DNA of 64,000 nt from Paenibacillus silviterrae (GTDB lineage Bacteria; Bacillota; Bacilli; Paenibacillales; NBRC-103111): the NCBI RefSeq assembly GCF_030167925.1, contig NZ_JASKUT010000001.1:4920501-4984500 (forward strand), written 5' to 3'. Positions 16,393-24,007 of this stretch are shown here, piece after piece (positions within the stretch are counted from its first letter, which is position 1; every line of letters begins with the position of its first letter). Under the pieces are notes generated by a model. That model did not search any database. It was not told the DNA's origin and saw nothing but the letters and a program-made list of their open reading frames with translations. A program made the position numbers and the translations under genes.

Positions 16393-17230
16393 GGTGACCG
16401 GCTCGATAGCCGCCTCGTTCGCCAGCTCGGGAGGCGCGACGCAGCTGGATCGGCACATGCAGTCGTACCCGCTCAAGCTGGCGAAGACCTTTGCCTTCGG
16501 GCGCCAGCTAGGCGTATACCTGATGGATGCCTCCCCGGGTATCCTGGCAGGGGACCGTTATGAGCTCAAGTGGGAGTTCGGAGAGAACAGTCAGGTGCTG
16601 CTGACCAACCAATCCTACACCAAGGTTCATCCTGCCAGGACTTCTCCCGGGGCGGAGGCAAGGCCCAGCGAGCAGCACCAGCGGTTCGCTTTACGGTCAG
16701 GAGCTTATGTCGAGTACATGCCCGAACCGTTGATGCTGTATAAGGACGCGGTGTTCGACAGCGAAACGGTCATCGAGCTGGAGCAGGGCTCCCACTTGCT
16801 GTGGAGCGAGGTGCTGTGTCCCGGGCGTACCCACCGCGGAGAGCAATTCGATTATGAGCTGTATCAATCCAGGTTATCCGTCTTCCTCCAAGAGGAGCTA
16901 ATCTATAGCGCCAGACAGAGAATCGCCCCCGCATTACACACCCCTCGTCAGCTGGGAAGCTGGGACCGCCATACGCATCTGGGTACGTTCCTCTTCTTCT
17001 CGGAGCAGGCGAACCAGGAGCTCGCCGACCGCTTCCGGGAGTGGCTGAATCCCGCGGATCAGCCGGCTTCTCCCTCATTATCCTGCGGCGTTAGCCATAC
17101 GTATAAGCATGGAATGGCCATCTCGATCTTGGGACAACGGGTGTATGAGATTCAAGCCTTGCTGGAATCGATCCGAACCCGCATCCGTTCCGAGGTGTTC
17201 GGCCTCGAGCCGCTTCCTTTCCGCAAGTAG
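16385..17230 (+). CDS. ureD: Urease accessory protein UreD (UreH)
   Basis: 281 residues, overlapping the end of ureG by 8 bases. The N-terminal region QLDRHMQSYPLKLAKTF, then MDASPGILAGDRYELKW and LTNQSYTKVHP, identifies UreD. The protein forms the scaffold and nickel tunnel with UreF on apo-urease. The gene is last in the operon, as in many Bacillota, and is followed by a terminator, so the operon is ureABC-FGD without ureE. Confidence 0.93.
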   Translation: MSRVTGSIAASFASSGGATQLDRHMQSYPLKLAKTFAFGRQLGVYLMDASPGILAGDRYELKWEFGENSQVLLTNQSYTKVHPARTSPGAEARPSEQHQRFALRSGAYVEYMPEPLMLYKDAVFDSETVIELEQGSHLLWSEVLCPGRTHRGEQFDYELYQSRLSVFLQEELIYSARQRIAPALHTPRQLGSWDRHTHLGTFLFFSEQANQELADRFREWLNPADQPASPSLSCGVSHTYKHGMAISILGQRVYEIQALLESIRTRIRSEVFGLEPLPFRK

Positions 17231-17264
17231 CCTCTCGCGTTCCGTGAGAGGCTTTTCTCTTTTT
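17229..17264 (+). terminator. Rho-independent terminator of the urease operon
   Basis: Arms GCCTCTC and GAGAGGC with a short loop, followed by a TTTTCTCTTTTT tract. It overlaps the last base of ureD. Confidence 0.88.
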
Positions 17265-17274
17265 AATCCCCTCC

Positions 17275-17508
17275 GAGGGGGCTGTCCGATGGAGGGTCTC
17301 AAGCTCATGATTCACGGGAGTGAATGGAGGGGGAGGGAAGGGTACGCAAAGTGGTAACGGCCGCCTTTGAAATCAAGTTGTCACCGATACATACTTTCAA
17401 TAGAACAAATTGATTTCAAGGAGCGGTGGAGTACCCTCCCTTCCCCGCAATGAACTCTCCCCCGAATCCTCTACGCTTTCCCCACCATCGAAATCGGACA
17501 ACCCCCTC
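17275..17508. mobile_element. MITE-like imperfect inverted-repeat element (non-coding)
   Basis: The ends are 16-base inverted repeats matching at 15 positions: GAGGGGGCTGTCCGAT (17275-17290) and, on the other strand, GAGGGGGTTGTCCGAT (17508-17493). Inner sequence also pairs: a GGGTAC-containing purine-rich arm near 17330-17345 with the GTACCC arm at 17431-17446, and TTGAAATCAA near 17372 with TTGATTTCAA near 17410. The whole 234-bp unit can fold into one long imperfect hairpin with a small A/T-rich centre. No open reading frame is credible and no clear target-site duplication was seen. It may be a MITE, an old IS derivative or a structured RNA locus. Confidence 0.55.
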
Positions 17509-17546
17509 CCACATATCGACAATATTTTGAACACTTCCCCGCTTTG

Positions 17547-17575
17547 TTGTCAAACGTCCTGCAGGTTGATATTAT
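17547..17575 (+). promoter_or_regulatory. ctaB promoter
   Basis: TTGTCA (17547-17552) and TATTAT (17570-17575) with 17-base spacing, about 65 bases upstream of the ctaB start. Confidence 0.7.
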
Positions 17576-17644
17576 TAAGAGGATGTGGATCCATGAGCCG
17601 GATTCGAATGGGCTACAAGGGTTGACACAAGGGGGTATTTGGCA

Positions 17645-18583
17645 TTGAGAGAACAAGCTAGTCTGGAGCTAGGCGCGGAGGATACCGTGGCCGCTGCGTC
17701 GGAAGCCGTGCAGCAGAAAGCTTCTATTAAGGATTTTATTCAGCTGGCCAAGCCGGGCATTCTATTCTCTAACTCGATCACAGCCTTCGGGGGCTTCTGG
17801 GTAGCATCCCAGTGGAATGTGGATTGGCTTCTGTTAGTATACACTCTGATCGGAACTGCGCTGGTCATGGCCTCCGGCTGCGTGCTGAACAATTATTTGG
17901 ACCGGGATATGGACATCAAGATGGCGCGTACGCAGGGCAGAGCGCTCGCTACCGGCCGAATCTCGCCTCAGACCGTTTTGGCGTACGGCATTATTCTGGG
18001 TATTCTGGGGCTTTCGACGCTCTGGTTTCTCGCGAACCCGATTGCCGCGCTGCTCGGTTTGATCGGACTTTTCGTGTATGTATGGATCTACACCGCCTGG
18101 TTTAAACGCACATCCGTTTGGAGCACGTTCGTCGGCAGCTTCTCCGGGGCCGTGCCTCCGGTCATCGGGTACTGTGCCGTTCAGCCGGAGCTGGACGCAG
18201 GGGCATGGATTTTGTTCGGCATCCTGTTTCTATGGCAGCCGCCGCATTTTTGGGCACTGGGCATTCGCAGGATGGAGGAATACCGTGCAGCAGGCTTCCC
18301 GCTGCTTCCCGTCGTAAAAGGCACCTTCGTGACCAAGATCAGCATGATCCGATATGTGGTTCTGCTGGTTCCGGTATCGCTGCTGCTGTACGTTTACGGC
18401 TATGTCGGCAACATTTATTTTTATGCCGCTGTCGTTATGGGGCTATACTGGACGTATTTGACGGTTAAGGGCTTCAAGGCGGAGGATGAAGTGGCGTGGG
18501 CTAAGAAAAACTTTATTTACTCCATTAACTATTTGACCCTGCTGTTTATCATTATGGTAATCAATACGACGCCGCAGGGGTAA
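17645..18583 (+). CDS. ctaB: Protoheme IX farnesyltransferase (heme O synthase)
   Basis: 312 residues from TTG 17645, which is nine bases after AAGGGGG; another TTG at 17639 is only three bases away. The protein is an UbiA-superfamily prenyltransferase with about nine membrane segments. The first Asp-rich motif NNYLDRDMDIKM is intact, as are YTAWFKRTSVWSTFVGSFSGAVPPVIGY and LFLWQPPHFWALG. It farnesylates heme B to heme O, which CtaA converts to heme A for cytochrome oxidase. ctaA lies 32 kb away on the same strand rather than adjacent as in B. subtilis. Confidence 0.95.
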   Translation: MREQASLELGAEDTVAAASEAVQQKASIKDFIQLAKPGILFSNSITAFGGFWVASQWNVDWLLLVYTLIGTALVMASGCVLNNYLDRDMDIKMARTQGRALATGRISPQTVLAYGIILGILGLSTLWFLANPIAALLGLIGLFVYVWIYTAWFKRTSVWSTFVGSFSGAVPPVIGYCAVQPELDAGAWILFGILFLWQPPHFWALGIRRMEEYRAAGFPLLPVVKGTFVTKISMIRYVVLLVPVSLLLYVYGYVGNIYFYAAVVMGLYWTYLTVKGFKAEDEVAWAKKNFIYSINYLTLLFIIMVINTTPQG

Positions 18584-18596
18584 GCTGAATGATCTT

Positions 18597-18634
18597 CCCA
18601 TGACCCTTTTCAGGCGCATGGGATTATTTTTTTT
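18597..18634 (+). terminator. Rho-independent terminator after ctaB
   Basis: Arms CCCATG and CATGGG followed by eight T. It sits just before the SCO gene's ribosome site and may reduce read-through into it. Confidence 0.75.
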
Positions 18635-18655
18635 AGGAGAGGAACAGGAGAAAAC

Positions 18656-19264
18656 ATGAAAAACAAAGGCTTCCAAGCAATAGTCATTATACTTTTATTA
18701 GGTCTGATCGGTTCCCTGGGATACATGCTGATCAAAGGACCGGAGGAGAAAATCGGGGTCATCAAGAAAGCGCCGGATTTCGAACTCACGAACGTGGATG
18801 GGAAAAAGATGAGCCTCGCGGATACGGCGGGCAAAGCGCGACTAGTGTATTTTTACTTCTCGACCTGCCCTGACGTGTGCTCGCCGACGACGTATACGAT
18901 TTCCAAGATTCAAGATAAGCTGGTGGAAAAAGGGGTCTTCGGCACCAAAACGGCTTTCCTCTCCATCAGCTTCGACCCGAAGAAGGATACGCAGGCTCAG
19001 CTGCAGCAGTTCGCGAACCGGTTTCATTATGATCCGAAGGGCTGGTTTTTCCTCCGAGGAGAAGATGAGACAGCTATGATGGAGCTTGCGCAGAAGTACG
19101 GGATTATGGTCGTGAAGGATGCAGGGGCGGATACGTTCAGCCATACGAACTATATTCTGCTTGTGGACGGCAAAGGGGATATCCGTACGTACTATAACGG
19201 AAGCGATGTAGACCTCGACCTGGATAAGGTAGTGAACGATCTGATCAAGATCAGCAAAGAGTAG
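18656..19264 (+). CDS. SCO1/SenC family copper chaperone
   Basis: 202 residues with one N-terminal membrane anchor (about residues 7-25), then a thioredoxin-like domain. The copper-binding CxxxC is in STCPDVCSPT and the distal His in DTFSHTNYILLVDG, both required for SCO function. B. subtilis YpmQ/ScoC is the counterpart: it helps metallate the CuA site of cytochrome c oxidase. Location right after ctaB supports a role in oxidase assembly. The next gene starts 10 bases later. Confidence 0.92.
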   Translation: MKNKGFQAIVIILLLGLIGSLGYMLIKGPEEKIGVIKKAPDFELTNVDGKKMSLADTAGKARLVYFYFSTCPDVCSPTTYTISKIQDKLVEKGVFGTKTAFLSISFDPKKDTQAQLQQFANRFHYDPKGWFFLRGEDETAMMELAQKYGIMVVKDAGADTFSHTNYILLVDGKGDIRTYYNGSDVDLDLDKVVNDLIKISKE

Positions 19265-19274
19265 GGCGGACAAC

Positions 19275-20201
19275 ATGAATTATTTCCTGCATATTTTACT
19301 CAACAATGTGATACCGCTAACCATAATGATTGCTGTAGGCGTGGTCTTGTACCGCGCCTTTCAATTGGACATCAAAACCCTTTCCAAGCTGAATTTTTAC
19401 TTGTTTTCCCCGGCCATCGTATTCAAGATGCTGTACGAATCGGCGATCTCCCTCAATATTTTGATGCAGACGCTGCTTTTCTTTGTCGTGTATTTTGCAG
19501 CGATGTTCCTGCTGGTCGAGGCCGTAATCCGTCTCCGGGGCTATAAGGGCGGAATGGTTACCGCCATGAGGAACAGCGTTATTTTCTACAACAGTGCGAA
19601 TTATGCAATCCCGCTCAACCAGCTCGTTTTCGTCGGGGATGCTTTTACGATGTCGATTCAGATTATCATTATGATGATGCAGAATCTGCTGCCCAACACC
19701 TACGGAATTTACAGCGTCAATGCAGCCAAGAAGAGCGACCTTAAGCAAACGATGCGGACGATTCTATCGCTGCCCGTGCTTTATGTCATTCCGATTGCAT
19801 TTGTTATGCGCGGGTTCCATATTCCGGTACCGGACCCGATCTATGCGCCTATCAATTATGTATCGAATGCGTTCATTGCTACGGCTTTGCTGACGCTTGG
19901 CGTACAGCTGGGAAGCATGAAGTGGCAGTTTCGCTTCTCGGACGTTATGGTGTCCAACGTGCTTCGTTTGCTCATGGGGCCGGCGGTTGGGTTCGGGATT
20001 GTGCTGCTGCTGGGAATCGAGGGCATTATGGCTCAAGTGCTGGTGCTGTCCTGTTCGGTACCCACCTCGCTTAGCAGTGTGCTGATCGCTGTCGAATATG
20101 ACAACGAGCCGGAGTTTGCCTCGCAGGTGGTGTTCTCGTCTACCATTTTCAGTATTTTTACCGTCACGCTTGTCATTTATTTAATGAGATTTATTTCATA
20201 G
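19275..20201 (+). CDS. AEC family transporter (auxin efflux carrier fold)
   Basis: 308 residues, strongly hydrophobic with about ten membrane segments in two halves. The halves are separated near residue 150 by a polar stretch (NAAKKSDLKQTM). AEC proteins in bacteria export or exchange malate and other organic acids; the substrate here cannot be read from sequence. It is probably co-transcribed with the SCO gene (10-base gap). The 3' end overlaps the convergent Toprim gene by 11 bases. Confidence 0.82.
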   Translation: MNYFLHILLNNVIPLTIMIAVGVVLYRAFQLDIKTLSKLNFYLFSPAIVFKMLYESAISLNILMQTLLFFVVYFAAMFLLVEAVIRLRGYKGGMVTAMRNSVIFYNSANYAIPLNQLVFVGDAFTMSIQIIIMMMQNLLPNTYGIYSVNAAKKSDLKQTMRTILSLPVLYVIPIAFVMRGFHIPVPDPIYAPINYVSNAFIATALLTLGVQLGSMKWQFRFSDVMVSNVLRLLMGPAVGFGIVLLLGIEGIMAQVLVLSCSVPTSLSSVLIAVEYDNEPEFASQVVFSSTIFSIFTVTLVIYLMRFIS

Positions 20202-20553
20202 GCTGCAAGGCCGGGTCTACGGGGGGATAAATGATAAATTCCTCGAGCCCGGCTTTTTCTAATTGCTGAATGAGATACTCGTCAGGCGTACCTTCAACTC
20301 CAGCATAACCCCGCCGCGTGTAGATTTGCTCGGCATCGGGGAACAGGTCGCGCAGAATGCCGCGAATTTTTTTCCCCGAGGAATCATTATCGGTAAAAAG
20401 AAACACCTCGCTTGAGCCCGCCTTTTGCCTTAGATCCTCCAGCTTCAGCGTATTTAAAGAGCCGAACGTGCAGAGAATGGTGATATCCTCCGTAAGCAGG
20501 CGGCGGAGCCGGGCTTTGTCGTTTTTTCCTTCCACAATGATGACGATGGACAT
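20191..20553 (-). CDS. Small Toprim-domain protein (YusF-like)
   Basis: 120 residues that are little more than one Toprim domain: IIVEGKNDKARL carries the catalytic Glu, and FLFTDNDSSGKKIR provides the DxD. This layout resembles RNase M5 and the B. subtilis YusF protein. Such single-domain proteins are presumed to be nucleases or primase-like enzymes, but none of the YusF type has a firm function to my knowledge. It starts after a GGGGGAT site and overlaps the end of the convergent AEC gene. Confidence 0.82.
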   Translation of the reverse strand: MSIVIIVEGKNDKARLRRLLTEDITILCTFGSLNTLKLEDLRQKAGSSEVFLFTDNDSSGKKIRGILRDLFPDAEQIYTRRGYAGVEGTPDEYLIQQLEKAGLEEFIIYPPVDPALQPMK

Positions 20554-20805
20554 AGAATCCCCCCGTATACTAGCGGATTAATAATCTTCCTTGTAGTATA
20601 TCCACTTTTGCTGTCCCATCCAAGAGGTTTCTGTATGCATTTCCCGGGAAATGTCGAACAGGGAGCGTTCCGCTGCCATCCTCGACGTCTAATCGCAAGA
20701 ATCGTTTATTTTCTCTAACAAAGGCATAGATGGTTTAGATTCGGCATGTCCGTTGAATTACAATAAAGGAAGAGGCAGTGATTGTTGTAAAAAGGAGCGG
20801 CATCT

Positions 20806-21801
20806 ATGAAGCAGCATCGATTTGTTTTGATTGGACACGGCAATATTAGCACGAAATATATATCGGCCATTCGTTCCAAGCTTCCCTTTGCCGAAATAGT
20901 CGGGGTGATCGGACGGTCTTCCATAAAGGTCGAAGCATTCGCAGAAGAACATGGTATTCCCTATTTCGGTACTGATCTGAGGGAAGTAGCTGAGAATGCT
21001 GAAGCGACAGCAGCTATCATCTGCACGCCGAATGCCCTGCATCATGAGGGGGTTCTGCAGGCTTCCCGCTTGGGTTTGCATTGCTTGTGCGAGAAGCCGC
21101 TGCATATCTCGGCGGAAAAGCAAACGGAGATGATCCGAAGCTGCAGGGAGAACGGCGTGAAGCTTGGAGTATCCTACATGCGCAGGCTCATCAGGCATAT
21201 GCAGGATATTAAGCAGCTGATGGATTCAGGGCAGCTCGGCAGGATCATGGTTGTGGACGTGGTTATGAAGCATTTCCGGCCGCATGACTATTACGATTCC
21301 TGGCACGGTACAATGGAGCTGGACGGGGGAGGACCGTTCCTGCAGCAGGGAAGCCACATCGTTGACCTTGCACAGTGGCTCTGCGGAGGCTACCGCGAGG
21401 TGCTGGACGCAAGGAGGTTCCAGGTTTACCACGATATAGAGACAGAGGACCACGGCTATGCGATCGTCCGGTATGAGAATGGCGCGGTAGGCATGATCGA
21501 AGCTTCAACGGCCAGTACCGGTATGAAGACGGAATACATTGAAATCTCCGGTACGAAGGGTTCGATTAAGGCGGACTATGAAGGCATCATCAGCTTCCAA
21601 GTGCCGGGCGTGGAGCCTCCCGAGCCGTCGCACGACGAGAGTAATGCGCGATTATTCGAGCGATTGGTCGTAGACTTCGCGGAGGCGATCGAGCAGGAGC
21701 GGGAGCCGTTCATAACCGGCGAGTCCGCCAGAAAGGCTACGGAGCTTATCTTGGATATCTATACGAAGTCGGGGCAGCCGATCCGGCTGCTCCGTGAATA
21801 G
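20806..21801 (+). CDS. Gfo/Idh/MocA family oxidoreductase
   Basis: 331 residues. The N-terminal Rossmann fold begins FVLIGHGNISTKYISAI, with ICTPNALHHEGVLQASRLGLHCLCEKPL holding the conserved EKP motif near residue 99. The C-terminal alpha/beta substrate domain includes GGPFLQQGSHIVDLAQWLCG with the usual catalytic His. Such NAD(P)-dependent enzymes oxidise or reduce sugars and inositols; Wlb-type UDP-sugar dehydrogenases have a similar layout. Substrate unknown. Monocistronic with an AAAGGAGCGG ribosome site and its own terminator. Confidence 0.9.
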   Translation: MKQHRFVLIGHGNISTKYISAIRSKLPFAEIVGVIGRSSIKVEAFAEEHGIPYFGTDLREVAENAEATAAIICTPNALHHEGVLQASRLGLHCLCEKPLHISAEKQTEMIRSCRENGVKLGVSYMRRLIRHMQDIKQLMDSGQLGRIMVVDVVMKHFRPHDYYDSWHGTMELDGGGPFLQQGSHIVDLAQWLCGGYREVLDARRFQVYHDIETEDHGYAIVRYENGAVGMIEASTASTGMKTEYIEISGTKGSIKADYEGIISFQVPGVEPPEPSHDESNARLFERLVVDFAEAIEQEREPFITGESARKATELILDIYTKSGQPIRLLRE

Positions 21802-21803
21802 AG

Positions 21804-21845
21804 AAAGGCGGCCGTCCTCTTTAGAAGGGGACAGCCGCCTTTTAC
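21804..21845. terminator. Bidirectional terminator between oxidoreductase and SLH genes
   Basis: Stem AAGGCGGC.GTCC pairs with GGAC.GCCGCCTT, with A-rich and T-rich flanks, between two convergent genes. Confidence 0.85.
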
Positions 21846-21848
21846 TTA

Positions 21849-23486
21849 TTAGTTATTGATGAAATCGGCGCCGGACAACAAGCGCTTCAGCATCGTTGCC
21901 GATTGCGCGCGAGTCGCCAGCTCCCGCGGAGCGATCGTCGTATCGGTCATTCCGTCGACAATGCCCGCTTCAATAGCTGTGGCGAGCTCGGCTTGCGCCC
22001 AGACGATTTGCTTCGCATCGGCGAACTTCGCAAGAAGCTCGGCTTGCCTTGAGCTGTTTACTTCCGGCTTCGCACCTGCATAATCCAAGGCACGAACGAC
22101 CATGGCAGCAAGCTCTTCGCGATTAATCGGCGCGTTCGGCCTGAAGGTCTGGTCCTCATAGCCTTCAACCAGCTTGGCTTGCGCGGCCGCCGCTACGACG
22201 CCTGCATACCAGTCGGATGCGGAGACGTCCTTGAAGCTGCTGCTTCCGCCCGGCTGAAGTCCCAGGGCGCGAACAACCAGTGCGGCGAATTCGGCCCGGG
22301 TTATATGACGTTCCGGCTCGAAGGTCGAATCCGTGACACCGTCTACGACCAGCTTGCTTGCCAGAAGCTCGATGTTCCCTTGTGCCCAGTGACCGCTAAT
22401 ATCATCAAAGCTCTTATTCAGCTCGATCACGGCATAAATGCTGTTTCCGCTGCGTTTCAGCAGGGCTTCGTGTTTTCCGTCCTTGGAGGTGAAGAGGGTC
22501 GGAACGAAGCTGAGCTTTTGGGTATCCGGGTTGTACAGAACACCTGTGGTCTTATCGGCATCCACCGCTTTATCCAAAGGAAGAATGCGGCTGATGTAGG
22601 CATTGCCCAAATCTATCGTGATTGTGGAGGCGCCGACTGCTTGAAGGTTGAATTCGACCACGCCGGACAGCTTGGCCCCGCCTAGCGATCTAGCTGCGGC
22701 AGCCACAGCATCCGCAGTGGCTTGGGTTGCTTTGGCAACGGTCACTTTAATCAACAGGGTGTCCAGCTCACTGCCGGTTGCCTTAGCCAGCTCCTCCAGC
22801 TTCAGTAGATGAACCGGAAGAAGATAGGTTCCATATTCATTCGTAATGCGCAGCACCTTGTCTTTGTTCCCGACAAATTCTTTCAGTGCCTTCGCCGGCA
22901 GCAGAGCGGTTTCACCATACAGCTTCAGAATGACCTCATTGGCGTCATTCAGAGCTTTCTCCAGTTCGGTCGCACTTACGCTGCCGTCCATCGGTACAAT
23001 GACCGTGCCGGCTGGAGTACTGGAGCCGCCACCGCCGCCGCCGCCCCAGCCATAGCCGGGATCATTCAGGCCGCTGCGGTATACCGTTTCGTACACGCTG
23101 TCGGATACATTGTGAAGACGAAGGTAGGAATAATTTCCAAGACCGCTTACATTCAAATTATATTGATATACGCCCTCAGTCACGTTGTATGTAGCGTACG
23201 TAGCAGTTGTCACTTGAAGCTGGGTGCCGTTAGGATCGTAAAGATACACGTCCCGGCTGACGCTGTACACGTCGGAGTAGACCGTTCCGGTAACCGTGCC
23301 GTTACGATAGCTCAGGTCCTTGAACCCTGAAGCGGCATAAGCCAGAACCGGCATCATGACCGACAACAGCAGCATAAGCACTGTCACTTGAGCCGTTTTT
23401 TGCTTAAGTAAGGGCTTCACGAACATTTCACTCCCATCTTTTTTGTCGCTTGCTTGAGATTGTGATTGCAGGGTTCGTTGATTCAT
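21849..23486 (-). CDS. S-layer homology (SLH) domain cell-surface protein
   Basis: 545 residues. The ATG at 23486 has AGGAGG nine bases upstream; a second in-frame ATG at 23426 (with GGGAG) would give a more normal signal peptide ending AYA. After the signal come a Thr/Tyr-rich beta domain, a run of seven Gly (GWGGGGGGGSS), a mixed domain, and three SLH modules in the last 180 residues (FDDISGHWAQ, FKDVSASDWY, FADAKQIVWA). SLH modules bind pyruvylated cell-wall polysaccharide. The first two SLH modules keep the TRAEF/NREEL motif, and the third has ATRAQ. The non-SLH part has no function I recognise. Confidence 0.88.
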   Translation of the reverse strand: MNQRTLQSQSQASDKKDGSEMFVKPLLKQKTAQVTVLMLLLSVMMPVLAYAASGFKDLSYRNGTVTGTVYSDVYSVSRDVYLYDPNGTQLQVTTATYATYNVTEGVYQYNLNVSGLGNYSYLRLHNVSDSVYETVYRSGLNDPGYGWGGGGGGGSSTPAGTVIVPMDGSVSATELEKALNDANEVILKLYGETALLPAKALKEFVGNKDKVLRITNEYGTYLLPVHLLKLEELAKATGSELDTLLIKVTVAKATQATADAVAAAARSLGGAKLSGVVEFNLQAVGASTITIDLGNAYISRILPLDKAVDADKTTGVLYNPDTQKLSFVPTLFTSKDGKHEALLKRSGNSIYAVIELNKSFDDISGHWAQGNIELLASKLVVDGVTDSTFEPERHITRAEFAALVVRALGLQPGGSSSFKDVSASDWYAGVVAAAAQAKLVEGYEDQTFRPNAPINREELAAMVVRALDYAGAKPEVNSSRQAELLAKFADAKQIVWAQAELATAIEAGIVDGMTDTTIAPRELATRAQSATMLKRLLSGADFINN

Positions 23487-23645
23487 GCCATCTCACCTCC
23501 TTTTCCTACAATCCATCACAACAATATTCGATGGGTGCCCATAAAAATATGACCGTACTTCCATAATTTGATAATAAAGTTAAAATATAAGACATCATTT
23601 GGACACATCTTGTCCGTTTGGCAGGACTGGCCCGGACAAAAGAAA

Positions 23646-23668
23646 AAGCCGCCCGATGACGGACGGCC
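23646..23668 (-). terminator. Terminator of the YjcZ-like gene
   Basis: Minus-strand stem GCCGTCC/CGGGCGGC followed by TTTTTC. Confidence 0.75.
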
Positions 23669-23689
23669 TCCCAGCGCCAATTCAGAACA

Positions 23690-23797
23690 TTACACATAGA
23701 AAGTGCGAGTGACAATGACCAGCAGGATGAAGAGAACCAATACGACGCCAGTGGAAGTCCAGAGGCCGCCTACGCCTACGTTACCGCATGCTCCCAT
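23690..23797 (-). CDS. YjcZ-family sporulation miniprotein
   Basis: A 35-residue ORF, MGACGNVGVGG then a hydrophobic helix GVVLVLFILLVIVTRTFYV. The LVLFILLVIV core matches the YjcZ/CotJ-like family of tiny hydrophobic proteins found in spores of Bacillus and Paenibacillus. AAAGGAGG precedes the ATG by nine bases and a terminator follows. It is divergent from the chemotaxis receptor. A second family member lies at 43771. Function unknown; expression in sporulation is inferred from the family. Confidence 0.82.
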   Translation of the reverse strand: MGACGNVGVGGLWTSTGVVLVLFILLVIVTRTFYV

Positions 23798-23920
23798 AGT
23801 ATGTGCCTCCTTTCGGAAGAAAGAATCTTTGTCGGAAGACACTATATCCTATGTAAGATATCTCGATTCGTTATGTGCGGTCACCTAGATAAGAAATGAA
23901 TACGGCAGAAGAAAAAAGTC

Positions 23921-23946
23921 GAAAAAAGAGGAAATTCGACCGATAT
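23921..23946 (+). promoter_or_regulatory. Sigma-D-like promoter of the chemotaxis receptor gene
   Basis: GAAA (23921-23924), 14 bases, ACCGATAT (23939-23946), against the sigma-D consensus TAAA-N14/16-GCCGATAT. It is about 60 bases upstream of the receptor start, as expected for motility and chemotaxis genes. Confidence 0.55.
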
Positions 23947-24007
23947 AGTTGTATATATACTAAGTAAGGGTTGTCCAACCCAAATGAAACGATCAGGGGG
24001 AAGTCAT

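Noticed and set aside
17275..17508. Possible CRISPR or tandem repeat array
   Set aside because: Only one inverted-repeat pair is present; there are no regularly spaced direct repeats here or elsewhere in the window.
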